DNA of 64,000 bases from Thelonectria olida (lineage: Eukaryota > Ascomycota > Sordariomycetes > Hypocreales > Nectriaceae), in assembly GCA_020736575.1 (NCBI GenBank), contig JAGPYM010000044.1, positions 62,001 to 126,000 on the forward strand, written 5' to 3'. Below are positions 45,032 to 55,730 of the stretch, piece after piece. Within the stretch, counting starts at the first letter, position 1. The number at the start of each line of letters is the position of its first letter. The translations under genes were made by a program, and so were the position numbers. The notes beneath the pieces were generated by a model. That model ran no database searches, was not told the origin of the DNA, and saw only the letters and a list, made by a program, of their open reading frames with translations.

Positions 45032-46155
45032 CCAATGAATCACAATACGAATGCTAAATCACGCTCCCGATATAAGTGGGAAAAGGGCCTTCTCATTTCT
45101 ATAGTTACCTGCTCTCGAAGGCCTCTTCGTCATTATTGTCCTCATCACTCCTCGCGCAAAGGACTGGTTTCGGGGCCTGCGTCTTCCTTGCCATCTTCTC
45201 TTTTCTATCATTTCATCTATGTCTGATTCCTAGTTATTGAAACAATGGCAAAGCAATTGGAGAAAATAACTCAGTTGTTCAGACCTGAACGGTGTGAGCG
45301 ATGTTGCGAGGAAGAAGCGAATTTTGAGAAGCGTGATCCATGGGAAGACGAGCAATCACGACTCGTCGCCTTTGGGATATCGGCGTGCAAAAAGACATCA
45401 AATAAATGGAGGAGCGCCAAATCGAACGACAGGGTTATTTGTGAGTAGACATGGCGTTTCGGTCCGACAATTCTTGATCAAAACATGCCCACCAATTCCT
45501 TGTTCTCCTCATGTTGCCCTCAACGCGACTGGTGATTGCGTGATGGGTTAGTGGAGTGGGATTTAAGACGAAGATATCATCTCGATATATCCGTAGACAA
45601 AACCGCATTCAGCGGAACTCGGCTCTGGAAATGCCATTCGCTAGAAATGCCAAGGCCTTTCAGCGATACGCGGATACTGGCACTAGGCGAAGCGAACATG
45701 ACCTTGAATCGAGGAAACGGACAATCGACGAGGTTGGGCTGGTGTGGCGCAATGGTGGTTTGAATGGCATCATCCTCCAACACACCCAAACACTCACTAT
45801 CGGTAGCTAACTCGGCGAACTTGGAAACACGTGACACGAGCTCCATGGAAATAAAGGAAATAGTCGAGATAACGGTTCGCGAATGAACGGCCGCTGAGGT
45901 GGGATAATAAACCGTCGAGTGGGATGGACCAGGTTGTTCCAGTCCGATGGTCGATCACTGGACGCTGATGTGCTTGCTAGCATAGGTGGCGTCTATTGAT
46001 GCCTGCGAAAATGGCTAGATGGGTTCAGTTTTCGCATACATGCTACCAGGATGGCGCTTCTACGATTATTATAATAAGTCTGACCTGTATCCGTATCATC
46101 GGAGTCGACTATTCAGTCGCACATTTCGAGGACGCGACCCTTTGACGCAACTACA
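45032..46155. other. Intergenic, about 1.1 kb
   Basis: No gene recognised. ORFs of 60-90 codons here overlap in several frames and lack domain signs. It includes the promoter of the ACS-type carrier. Confidence 0.5.
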
Positions 46156-47784
46156 ATGGCGAGCCCACCTGCAAGACGCTGGTACCACTGGTTCTCTTCC
46201 GAGGACACCCCCGAGGAGAGAAAGCTCATCGTAAAGCTGGATCTTTTGCTTGTGCCCTATGCCTTTATCATCTACTGGGTTAAGTATGTGGACCAAACCA
46301 ACATCAGTCAGTAATCATTCACAAATCAATGCCAGAATGGTCTATTGACCTCGTTTAGATAACGCCTACGTGTCGGGCATGTCTGATGACCTGGGATTCA
46401 ACGGAAACCAGTTGGTCCAGTTCCAGACCGTCTTTGTCGTCGGCAACGTTGTCGGCCTCTTGCCCTTTATCTATCTGTTCCCTCGAGTCCCCATGCATTA
46501 CCTGGTCCCAACCTTGGATCTCCTGTGGGGAGTCTTTACGCTACTGCAGTATCGGGCAAATAGCTTCGCAGAGATCGTTGCCTATCGATTCATGGTTTCC
46601 ATCTTTGAGGTTTGCCAGCCCAATCTTATCCCGATCAGCTCCTTCTAACGATTGTGAAGGCTTCATATTTCCCTGGCGTCCATTTCGTGTTAGGATCTTG
46701 GTACCGCAGCGACGAGATTGGCCGACGAGGTGGCTTCTTTTACATCGGATTGACTCTTGGAACAATGACGGCCAGTCTTTTGCAAGGCGCAGCAACCCAG
46801 TATCTCGACGGAGTGAATGGCCTGGCAGGATGGAGATGGGCCTTCATCATCAACGCCGTCATCACGCTGCCGCTTGCTTTCTTGGGCTACTTCATCTGGC
46901 CCGGAACGCCAGACAAGCCAAACCGCCTCGTAATTAGCAAGAACGAACTCGCCCTTGCCAAAGCGAGACTTGAGCGAGCCGGAACCAAAACTGAGAGCAC
47001 CCCATTCTCTCTATCACTCTTGAAGCGCGTATTCACGAGCAAACCGTTTTACATGCTTGTTCTCTGGGATATTTTCTTCTTCAACACCAGCGCCAACTCG
47101 GCTGCGTTCCTGCTTTGGATCAAGAGTCTCAAACGATACGATATCAAGACGGTCAACCAGCTAGGAGCAATCAGCCCTGGTCTGGGCATCTTCTTCGTCT
47201 TGTTCATCAACTTTGGCTCCGACCTCTTCCTGGGACGACCAGCTGCCATTACTTTGGCCTCAGCCATCAACTTTACCGGCTTGGTCATCCTGGCGATATG
47301 GAATGTGCCCGAATCTGCCAAATGGTTTGCCTTTAGCGTCACGTACTCGGCTGTGGCGGTCTCTTCGGTTCTTTACGGCTGGGCCAACACTATTCTGAGG
47401 TACAACAACGAGCAGCGAGCGTTGACGTTGATTCTGATGACGGCGATCGCGACCTCCACTCAAGCCTGGATCCCGCTGTTTACCTATCCTACGGTTCAAG
47501 CACCCCGATTCCCGCACGGTTATGTCTACTCGGCCGTCATGGTCGTGTTGCTTGTTGCAATGACACAGGTAATTCGCATCACTTTTGGAAGTCACGGGTA
47601 AGTCAAAAGATCTACTAGCTTGATAACTCGATTCAAGAGATGCTAATACCGTTGTAGAGAAAAAATTCAGAGAGCGGATCCCGATGCTTCGATTGTAGAG
47701 GACGATGGCGCCGAGTCTAGTGAAGCTGGAGCATCGCATGGAGCTACGCAGAAGGGGTTGAGAGAGGTGACTCTCCAAGTTTGA
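46156..47784 (+). CDS. MFS transporter, allantoate permease / anion:cation symporter (ACS) family, 488 aa
   Basis: Four exons (46156-46306, 46359-46609, 46660-47597, 47658-47784) join in frame to 488 aa. The start MASPPARRWYHWFSSEDTPEERKLIVKLDLLLVPYAFIIYWVKYVDQTNI and the following NAYVSGMSDDL are the standard opening of Dal5-like carriers. Further pieces are ASYFPGVHFVLGSWYRSDEIGRRGGFFYIG and QGAATQYLDGVNGLAGWRWAFIINAVITLPLAF. The family imports organic anions such as allantoate, ureidosuccinate, nicotinate or small peptides with protons, at the plasma membrane. It lies between an FAD amine oxidase and an FMN monooxygenase, so a nitrogen-bearing substrate is plausible (inference). Confidence 0.9.
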
Positions 47785-48199
47785 GAGGGAATTGAAACAC
47801 AGATGAGATGGATCGGTAGAGATAAATAAGCTTGGGTGGACTGAAATGCCCGCATCCTCTTGTGTCAAGGAGCTCGAATGACTACTATTCTATCTTAAAG
47901 ACAACTCGCTAGCAATGCGCATGGAGGAATCATCTTGGGTTACAAATCAAGCCGGAATGACAAATCAACACAAGAATATTGGCGTTGTATTGTCACTGAC
48001 AGTAACTACTACATTCGAAGCAACCTATTATCGCCCCGCATTCTGATGTCGTGATCGATGCTTCTTGCTGTCGTCATCCCGAGCCTCCCACTCAGCCATA
48101 GATGCTATTTCGTGATAAATAGCTGCCCATGTGTCCTGAACCCTTGGTTGTAATAACTTGATACTATTGTTTGCCCTGACATCAAAGATCCTCCACAAC
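47785..48199. other. Intergenic, about 0.4 kb
   Basis: 3' flank of the carrier and promoter of the FMN monooxygenase gene. Nothing else seen. Confidence 0.5.
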
Positions 48200-49531
48200 A
48201 TGGCCAACTCAAAGACACTTCATCTCACGGCCTTTATGAGGCCAGTCAGCCTCCACACTGGCGCATGGCGATACCCAGGCTCTTATCCAGACGCCAACTT
48301 CAATCTGGAACACCTCAAATACTTTATCAAAACGCTGGAGGATGCCAAGTTTGACGCCTTCTTCATGGCTGACCATCTGGCCGTTTTGAACATGCCGACG
48401 GAGGCATTGAAACGCAGCCACACAGTCACATCTTTCGAGCCCTTTACACTTCTGTCGGCCCTTTCCGTCGTCACCAGCAAGATTGGGCTTGCCGCGACTG
48501 CTTCAACCACTTATGATGAACCATTTCACATTGCGAGACGATTTGCCTCGTTGGATCATCTTAGCAATGGCAGAGCCGCTTGGAACATTGTCACAACAGG
48601 AAATCCAGAATCGTCCAAGAACTTCGGCAAGGATGAACATCTGGAGCACAGCGAGCGATATAAGAGAGCGCGAGAATTTTACGACGTCGTGACCGGCCTG
48701 TGGGATAGCTTCGCCGACGATGCCTTCATTCGCGACAGGGAGAGCGGGATCTACTTTGACCCGGAGAAGTTGCATGTCCTGAACCACGAGGGCGACTCTC
48801 TCAAGGTCAGGGGACCACTCAACATTGCTCGACCCGTCCAGGGCTGGCCCGTCATTGTCCAGGCAGGACAGTCGGAACCAGGAAAACAGCTGGCGGCCGA
48901 GACAGCGGAAGCAGTGTTCTGTTCGCCTCGAGATATTGACGCGGCCAAGGTCTTGTACAAAGACATCAAGGACAGAGCCGTAGCCGCTGGACGGAGCCGC
49001 GACCATCTCAAGATTCTTCCAGCTGCCTTGATTGTTGTTGGAGATACAGTCGAAGAAGCGCAAGCCAAGCGCCTGGAGCTAGACAGCCTGGTGCACTACG
49101 ACAGCGCCATCGCTTCGCTGTCGATTGCTCTAGGCACTGATGCTTCAGCCTTTGACCCAGATGGCCCTCTGCCAACGAACATCCCAGAAACCAACGCCAG
49201 CAAGACGGGTCGAGAAAGCGTCCTGAAGCTCGCAGAGAAGGAAGGGCTCACGGTTAGACAGCTCGCGCAGCGATACGGCGGGTACTCTGGGCTTGCGTTT
49301 GTAGGGACGCCAGACACAATTGCCGATGAGCTGGAAACATGGTTGAAGGAAGAAGCATCCGATGGTTTCACAATCGCGTTCCCCTTCCTTCCCCAAGGCC
49401 TAGACGACGTTGCTCAACGACTGGTGCCGGAGCTGCAGCGTCGGGGGATCTTCAGGAAGGACTACGAAGGAACGACACTACGGGAACATCTTGGACTTCC
49501 TCGACCAAAGAATCGTTTTTTTGAACAGTGA
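48200..49531 (+). CDS. FMN-dependent monooxygenase, NtaA/SnaA/DszA (luciferase-like) family, 443 aa
   Basis: Intronless, 443 aa, the normal length. The ATG at 48200 (ACAACATGG context, MANSKTLHLTAFM) is preferred because the frame upstream opens only with TTG. Family marks: HTGAWRYPGSYPDANFNLEHLKYFIKTLEDAKFDAFFMADHLAV, ATASTTYDEPFHIARRFASLDHLSNGRAAWNIVTT, RPVQGWPVIVQAGQSEPGKQLAAETAEAVF and FVGTPDTIADELETW. These enzymes use FMNH2 from a separate reductase and O2 to cleave C-N or C-S bonds, for example in nitrilotriacetate. No reductase gene is seen nearby. The ending KNRFFEQ is without a targeting signal. Confidence 0.93.
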   Translation: MANSKTLHLTAFMRPVSLHTGAWRYPGSYPDANFNLEHLKYFIKTLEDAKFDAFFMADHLAVLNMPTEALKRSHTVTSFEPFTLLSALSVVTSKIGLAATASTTYDEPFHIARRFASLDHLSNGRAAWNIVTTGNPESSKNFGKDEHLEHSERYKRAREFYDVVTGLWDSFADDAFIRDRESGIYFDPEKLHVLNHEGDSLKVRGPLNIARPVQGWPVIVQAGQSEPGKQLAAETAEAVFCSPRDIDAAKVLYKDIKDRAVAAGRSRDHLKILPAALIVVGDTVEEAQAKRLELDSLVHYDSAIASLSIALGTDASAFDPDGPLPTNIPETNASKTGRESVLKLAEKEGLTVRQLAQRYGGYSGLAFVGTPDTIADELETWLKEEASDGFTIAFPFLPQGLDDVAQRLVPELQRRGIFRKDYEGTTLREHLGLPRPKNRFFEQ

Positions 49532-50240
49532 GGCATGAATTTTGGAGACTCTACTCAGATTCATTCGAGAAAGAGGATATAGATTGAGGACCTCTCAGGT
49601 CAAAACACCTGAGGTGGAATCAGCATGTATTCCCAAATATGACTTAGATTGAAGCAAATCCACGGTGCGGAGGGAGCTGAAGCTTATCATATCTCAATTT
49701 ATCCCTGCATACGTGCCCTTAATAGTGGCTGTGCATGCACAACACACGTGTGACTAATGATGGGCTGTCATGTTAAGCTTCCTTTTATTTACGGAGGTGG
49801 CTTGCCATGTGGCTACCCGCATCAGTTGACCACCCCCTTAACTACCCAATTGGCTACTGTTGGAAGCTGGTGCCTTCAGCTTCCAGGCTAGAAACAGCCA
49901 CAGGTACCACCAAACCGTCTGGAAATAGAATCGTGTATGCAAACGCGTCTTTCGGACTCTAAATTGCTATTGTAGACGGCCTTATGTAGGCAGAATGTGG
50001 TGGCTGTTCACTTATACTTGACCTGGTGATCAAATCATGGAACCGTGGGCAGCCTATAGGTGCTGGATAGATAAACACAAGGTATCAGGGCTGGTATTGA
50101 CTCAATAACGTGCCTTCTAATTATAGAGGTTAGCAAGTTAAGTCTTTTCCAGTGGATGGGAGTATAAGTATGTGTCAAGCCACAGAGAACAAGAGTCGTA
50201 GATCCCGTCCTTAAATCTTGCACCCGCAAGTCCAATCAAC
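49532..50240. other. Intergenic, about 0.7 kb
   Basis: 3' flank of the monooxygenase and promoter of the carboxypeptidase. No gene seen. Confidence 0.5.
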
Positions 50241-51848
50241 ATGTATTTGGTTAAGCTTCTTGTCCTTTCTGGAGTTCTGCCTCTGGCAGCAGCTTGCTTC
50301 TTTCCCAGTAGGGAGGAAGCGAATTTCACTTCACATCATGCCCGGGCTGTCTCGTTCCCCATCTACTCTGGTGATAGGTTCAATGGAGGTACCGTTGCTC
50401 CTCGAGGACTTGGATCTCAACCTTCAGGCACCAAGATTGACGGCATTATGAACGTCGAAGAAATCAGAACAGCGCTTGATGGCCTTGTCAATGAATTCGG
50501 CATTGAATCCTTCACCTCGCCTGACCAAACACACGACGGCGCGACAATGTTTGGAGGCAAAGTTGGCAACGGCCTCGATTGCGATGACGCCTACCGGGTC
50601 TTTCTCATGGCAGGGATTCATGCTTGCGAGCGTGGTGGTCCTGATAATCTCATCTACTTCATCTCAGACCTTCTCTGGGCGCAGCGCGAAGGCACGGGAC
50701 TCACGTACGGTCGCATCAGCTACACGAATGATGACGTCCTCACGGCATTGTCCACTGGCATTGTCTTCATGCCTCTTGTCAATCCCGACGGCGTCGTTTG
50801 GGATCAGTCGACAAACACATGTTGGCGGAAGAATCGCAATCCAGCTGGGCAGGTCGACCTGAATCGCAACTTTGACTGGCTTTGGGACTTCAAGACGACC
50901 TTTGCCCCCAATCGTCCCGATAGTGTTGCGTCAGAGAATCCGCTGTCAGACACGTATCACGGGGCAAGTCCATTCTCTGAACCCGAGACCAGAAATGTCA
51001 AGTCGGTAATGGACACGTTCACGAAACTGAGATGGTTCGTCGACTTGCATTCGTACTCTGGCTTGGTGCTCTGGCCGTGGGGAGACGACACCAATCAGGG
51101 AACCCTGGATGCGCAAAATTTCAACAATCCCGCCTTCGACGGCAAGCGAGGGGTGATTCCAGATGAGCCTGGTCTTCAGTACAAGGAGTACATCAGCTTT
51201 CCTGACTGGGATACCGTCATCGTCGCGGCGACTAAAGTGGCCGAGGGCATGGGCTTCGCAGCTGAACGACATTATGATGCTCGCCAATCTACAGGCCTTT
51301 ACCCAACCTCGGGCATATCCACCGACTATGCATTTGGCCGACATGTAGTTGACAAAACATTGAGCAAGATCTATGGCTTCACCATCGAGTTTGGTTTCCA
51401 CGGCCCCGTTGCGGGTTGCGGTTTCTACCCGAGTGATGAGCAGTTCCATCTCAACGTAATCGAGACTGGCGCTGGCTTCATGGAGTTCTTACTCACAGCC
51501 GCTCGACAGGGCTTGGGTAGTCCTAGGGAGTGTCCCTCGGGCACCTCTGGGTGTGCCGAGACGTGCGTGCCAGGCAACGTCGGCGAGTGCGGCAGTCGAG
51601 CGACCTGTGAGATCTTTAACCCGCTTGACGGAGCGCCGAGTTTTGGCAATGCTTATTGCTTCTGTCAGGCTGGGTATAAGGCCACTGGCGTGGATGATGA
51701 TGACGTCTCGAAGCAATACCATCTTACGTGGAAGAATGCCAATGGTGACCAGACTCACCGAGTGCTGGTAAGCCCAGGTCAGGATTGCGATGATGTGTGT
51801 GAGGACAACACGTGCAGTGCGGTTCATCTTAGAGATACCTGTCGATAG
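50241..51848 (+). CDS. Secreted M14 zinc carboxypeptidase with Cys-rich C-terminal tail, 535 aa
   Basis: Intronless. A signal peptide covers residues ~1-19, then a short pro-region. The M14 catalytic set is complete: GIHACERGG (His127, Glu130), DLNRNFDW (Arg209), VDLHSYSG (His270) and TIEFGFHG (Glu383). From about residue 438 a tail with many Cys follows (CPSGTSGCAETC...CGSRATCEI...YCFCQAGY...), which looks like an EGF-type module plus extra disulfides. This tail is not part of standard M14 enzymes. The enzyme should remove C-terminal residues from peptides outside the cell; specificity is unknown. The tail could aid binding to cell wall or protein surfaces (inference). Confidence 0.93.
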   Translation: MYLVKLLVLSGVLPLAAACFFPSREEANFTSHHARAVSFPIYSGDRFNGGTVAPRGLGSQPSGTKIDGIMNVEEIRTALDGLVNEFGIESFTSPDQTHDGATMFGGKVGNGLDCDDAYRVFLMAGIHACERGGPDNLIYFISDLLWAQREGTGLTYGRISYTNDDVLTALSTGIVFMPLVNPDGVVWDQSTNTCWRKNRNPAGQVDLNRNFDWLWDFKTTFAPNRPDSVASENPLSDTYHGASPFSEPETRNVKSVMDTFTKLRWFVDLHSYSGLVLWPWGDDTNQGTLDAQNFNNPAFDGKRGVIPDEPGLQYKEYISFPDWDTVIVAATKVAEGMGFAAERHYDARQSTGLYPTSGISTDYAFGRHVVDKTLSKIYGFTIEFGFHGPVAGCGFYPSDEQFHLNVIETGAGFMEFLLTAARQGLGSPRECPSGTSGCAETCVPGNVGECGSRATCEIFNPLDGAPSFGNAYCFCQAGYKATGVDDDDVSKQYHLTWKNANGDQTHRVLVSPGQDCDDVCEDNTCSAVHLRDTCR

Positions 51849-52012
51849 ACTCTTAGACGTGTTGCGTGATAGTTTAGAGTCAACTTTCATTATGATCATC
51901 ATTTGAAACTATCGTCAAGTCTGATTCAGCATGCAAATCGTTCACTCCAAGTGAAAGCCTAGGACCAGGACGATGATCTCTCTTTCTCTGTTTGTGCCTT
52001 AATTCGAATGGC

Positions 52013-53107
52013 TCAATTGTTCTCAGCTCCCCGGCCGCAATTTTCGCAAACTTGCTTCTTGTCCCTCTCTTTACACACCTCTGTAAGAAAATCCAAGCCT
52101 GCTTCTTTCCGAATTGCCCCGTACATGGAGCTGCTATCCAGTGGTCGAGCAGGCTCCAGAGACCTGGCCTCCTCTAGGTGCCTCAGAGCAATCTCGCTGA
52201 CTTCCAACTTGCTCCCAGCAGCGGCCGCACAATTAAGAGCGTGCTTTGCATCTTTGATAGCGAGCTGGACGTCGAATCCCGCCTTATCGGTGGGAGCGGG
52301 TGCATATGCGCCTGTCGTCACTCTCTTTGAGTAGCTTTGTAGGACGGGCCCGAACATGTCGGTAATCATGGCTTCAAGCACTGTTGAACCCAAGCCTGTC
52401 TTTTCGGCAAAGACGTGGGCTTCGCAAATGACCTCCATGAAGGATATCACGCAGACGTTGCCGGCAATCTTGAGCATGCTTGACTTGGACACGTCTGTGC
52501 CCATAGAGATGACAGATTTGCCCATTACGCCGTCGAGATAGGGAGCAATCCTTTCGGTTGCTGATGATGGTCCGGCGATGACAAAAATGAGCTTTCCTGC
52601 TGCTGCCATGGGAGACGCGCCAAATACGGGAGCTTGAGAACCCATGTGAGCTTCATGTCTACCGTACGTTGGGGCAGAAGGTTTTATTACCTGCGACAAA
52701 CTCTCCACCAGCTACGGCGATTTGACTGGCGACCAGTATCGAGGTGTCTGGGTGCACTGTTGAACAGTCCACGAATACCTTGTCCTTCAAATCTCCTGAT
52801 GCAATAATGTCTCGCGTAACGTCCTTGAGAACTTGATCATTACTGACCTAGAACGAGTTAGTAACCAGCATTATTTGGGACGAGAGCAACCTACACACGA
52901 AAAGATGATGTCTGACCTTTTGGCCAATTCATCAACCTTCTCAATCGGGATCGCTCCCCATTCCTTCAACGCCTGGCCGCGCGACATTGTCCGGTTCGTG
53001 AAGAGCAGCGAAGGTGCACCTACGGCAGCCAAGTGCGTTTGGAGGTTTTTGGACATGCCAATGCCCATGGAACCGAGTCCGATCCAACCAAGCTGCGGGT
53101 GCCCCAT
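52013..53107 (-). CDS. Beta-hydroxyacid dehydrogenase (3-hydroxyisobutyrate / tartronate-semialdehyde reductase-like), 329 aa
   Basis: Three exons (52895-53107, 52691-52847, 52013-52632) join in frame to 329 aa. The N-terminal NAD(P) motif GLGSMGIGMSKNL lies at about residues 10-22. VFVDCSTVHPDTS is the substrate signature, FGASPMAAAGKL the next block, and SMLKIAGNVCV carries the catalytic Lys. The tail is unusual: VCKERDKKQVCENCGRGAENN has a CxxC pair and is longer than usual. The family reduces or oxidises small 3-hydroxy acids with NAD(P). In this set a role in glyoxylate or tartronate semialdehyde reduction is possible (inference). It is divergent from the GST gene, and the shared promoter contains GGAGCTCC. 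Confidence 0.9.
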
Positions 53108-53109
53108 CG

Positions 53110-53153
53110 CGTGTGTGTGTTGGTATGTGTGTGTTAGTGTGTTGTGTTTGTGG
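53110..53153. repeat. GT-rich simple repeat in dehydrogenase 5' leader
   Basis: An imperfect (GT)n run on the plus strand, thus CA-rich in the dehydrogenase leader, beginning within three bases of its ATG. Confidence 0.75.
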
Positions 53154-53334
53154 TTGCTTTTGGGCCAGAGCTCGTCCTAGATGGTAGGGAGCTGAAGGAG
53201 CTGCACGTATTTAGATGTCATTCACAAGGATTCCCCGCAATCTCATCTCTTGCGTTCGGATTGTATCCGTCTGGTTCATGGGTCCGTCTTCGCAGAGTTG
53301 CCATGATGATCCACAGCAAGATTGGGCTCCTGGT

Positions 53335-53342
53335 GGAGCTCC
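53335..53342. promoter_or_regulatory. GGAGCTCC palindrome, copy 1
   Basis: Perfect 8-bp palindrome in context TGGTGGAGCTCCATCT. It lies between the divergent dehydrogenase and GST genes. It is the same word as in the other promoters of this cluster. Confidence 0.6.
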
Positions 53343-53600
53343 ATCTGCTTCAATGCAGCTGACACACTCGGCCTATCACGCTCAGTTGCAGTGTTCGGGT
53401 GGTACCCGAGCCATTGTGGGTTTATGAGCTCCTCCTGCTCAACCCTCGAGAAATGATAGGAGCGTCCTATGATGAGAGCCAACGTAGAGGATAAATACGT
53501 CCCTAGAACTGACGTCTAAATTGTAGCTATTCAGTTTATCAACACCATCATTTGTGCCTATCTGTCCATCTTCTCACATCACATCCTCTAACCCGACACG

Positions 53601-54473
53601 ATGTCTTTTGGAAAGCTGTACTGGTATCCCAAAGCCCCTCGGGCGACCATGTGCCTGTACATTGCCGAGTACAACAAGTGAGTTCCCTGCGACAACACCC
53701 CGACAATCCACAGAGAGCGCTAACCGGATCAGACTCGATGTCGAGTATGTAGAGGCATGGCCAATCAAGGTTGACTCGAGCAAAGGTGGTGTTGGTGAGG
53801 AATTTCTCAGCAAGTTCCCACCTGGCAAGGTCCCGGCCTTGGAACGACCCAACGGCTTCACGCTGTTTGAGTGCATCCCTGTTGCAGTGTACTGTATGCG
53901 CCCCCTAATCTTAGCCGTGATGATGGACACCCACTGATCCGCTCCGAATATAGTGGCAAAGCAAGATCCCAACACCAAGCTGTTGGGCACAAACCTCGAA
54001 GATGAAGCGACCATTCTAAAGTAAGTCGCCTTGGCCCAGGGACCCGTAAGGCGACACATCTGACACCCATCAGGTGGGCATCTTTTGCCAACAGCGAATT
54101 GCTCCCTCCAATTATGGCATGGATCAACCCAGTGATTGGCAAAGCGCCATCATCACCTGAAATCCTTGCTAGCGTGGAGAAGAACAGCGAGAACATGGTC
54201 AGCGTTGTCGAAAAGGCCCTTGCCGGTAAGGAATATCTGGTCGGAGACTCCCTCACTATTGCGGACTTGTTCGTCGTGGCCGCCATTGCTCGGGGCTATC
54301 AGTTTGTAAGTCGTCAATGTCACAGGAGTTACAGAATTTTGCTCATCATCATTCAGGTGTTCAAGAAGAAGTGGGCGGCCAACCACCCCGCGATTCATGC
54401 GTGGTACATGAAATTGAAGGGCGATGAAATTTGGAAGAAGATTGATGGTGAGCCTTATGTGTTGGACGATTGA
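53601..54473 (+). CDS. Glutathione S-transferase (fungal GST / EF1Bgamma-like), 217 aa
   Basis: Five exons (53601-53677, 53733-53893, 53954-54020, 54074-54305, 54357-54473) join in frame to 217 aa. The thioredoxin-like N-terminal domain begins MSFGKLYWYPKAPRATMCLYIAEYN and has the cis-Pro stretch GKVPALERPNGFTLFECIPVAVYLA. The helical C-terminal domain shows EYLVGDSLTIADLFVVAAIARG (the N-capping Asp of GST domain 2) and HPAIHAWYMKL. Family members join glutathione to electrophiles or act as peroxidases in the cytosol. The partner substrate is unknown. It lies in the GGAGCTCC gene set. Confidence 0.9.
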
Positions 54474-54750
54474 ATCATGGCAGGCCATTGAGCGACAATA
54501 GAAAGGAATGAGATAGCCATCGCCATGAATATCTGGAAGATTTAGCGCACAAGGCTTGAGAGGGCTTCCAATAATGCGAACTGCTCTTGAGAATGCATAT
54601 TGCCCAACAGTTCTTTATTAATACTTTAGCCGTAGATCACTTGACTTACTCTAGAAATTCACCGGCAACGAAATACGAACGATGCTGGTTGACGAAGAGT
54701 GAAATAGAGTGTTTGATTCGTTGCGGTACCATCATACCATTTCATCTATT

Positions 54751-55730
54751 CTATAAAGAACTCTCAAGGTCGACCAATCCTCGCAATATCGCGTCCTTTT
54801 CTCCCTCAAACCTGCTGCTTGCCACCAAACCCAAAGGCCTTCGACTTCTTCCCCCGCCGTAGCCGTAATATCTATCCAATGCCGCCTTCAGGCCAGCAAC
54901 GCCCAGCTGCACCAGTGCCCAGTCGGCTTGGCTCAGACGTGTTTGCAGCTCTTGCGCGTCTTTAAGGTTCCCCTCATCGTACAACTTGAGCAAATGCACA
55001 TGAACGGCTGGGACAAAGTTCGCGGCAGCGGCAATGACGCCGTTTGAGCCGGCGACCAGACCGTGCAAGAAGAAGTCGGATTTCCCCGCAAAGGCTGCAA
55101 ATGGCTGTTGGACTCTCTTGTCGTGGGCGACGCGTTGCAATTTCCCCAGGTTTCCGCAGGTCAGCTTGCACCCGACAATGTTGGAGTTGGTGGCCGAGAG
55201 CTCGGCGATGGTGTCTGAGTCGAGGTCGATGCCTGAAGTCACGGCGGGGAAATTGTAGAGAAGAATCGGGATTGGAGACTCTTTGGCGACATCGTCGAAG
55301 AACTTGAATATCACCGGCTTCTGCATAGCTCCAGCTGATGAGGGGAGTTAGTTGATGTGTTACGCAAGAGCACAGATGGTTGACTCACTCCAGTAGCTGG
55401 GCGACAAGACGAGAGCGTAATCAGCGCCTGACTCCTTGGCCTCTTTGCACAGCTGAACCGACTCTCGTGTGCTCTGGGCACCACATCCGGCGATGATGAC
55501 AGCACCGGGACGTCCATGCTCTTTGAGAACAGCAGACGCGACGGCAATGATTTGTTTACGCTCGTCGTGACTGAGATGAGGAGCTTCTCCGTTGGAACCT
55601 TGAATGACCAGTCCTGCCACACCAGCTTGTGCTAGGCGCTTGACGTGAGTCTTTAGCGCTTCGAGGTCCAGCTCTTCGGCTTCATCGAAGAAGCAGACCA
55701 CAGGGGCATATACTCCGCGAGGGGGGGCAT
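54751..55730 (-). CDS. DHDPS-family aldolase (4-hydroxy-2-oxoglutarate aldolase-like) with a start-proximal frameshift
   Basis: Exon 1 (to 55389) and exon 2 (54751-55334) share one frame across a 54-nt intron. Marks of the DHDPS/NAL fold: GSNGEAPHLS, LLYNFP with the catalytic Tyr, and GCKLTCGNL with the Schiff-base Lys. The conserved frame opens as (P)PPRGVYAPVVCFFDE, the usual N-terminus of fungal members. The only nearby ATG (55728-55730) is followed by seven C and leads into another frame that stops after 22 codons. Eight C would put the ATG in frame. It is thus either a homopolymer miscall or a real knock-out; no other in-frame ATG exists near. Relatives cleave 4-hydroxy-2-oxoglutarate or deoxy-keto-sugar acids to pyruvate plus an aldehyde. 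If intact it would be about 308 aa. Confidence 0.85.

Larger units (their letters stand above)
53108..53600. promoter_or_regulatory. Divergent promoter of dehydrogenase and GST genes
   Basis: 0.5 kb with the GGAGCTCC palindrome at 53335, a GT-rich run just upstream of the dehydrogenase ATG, and a TTCGGGTGGTACCCGAG dyad near 53394-53410. No gene inside. Confidence 0.55.
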
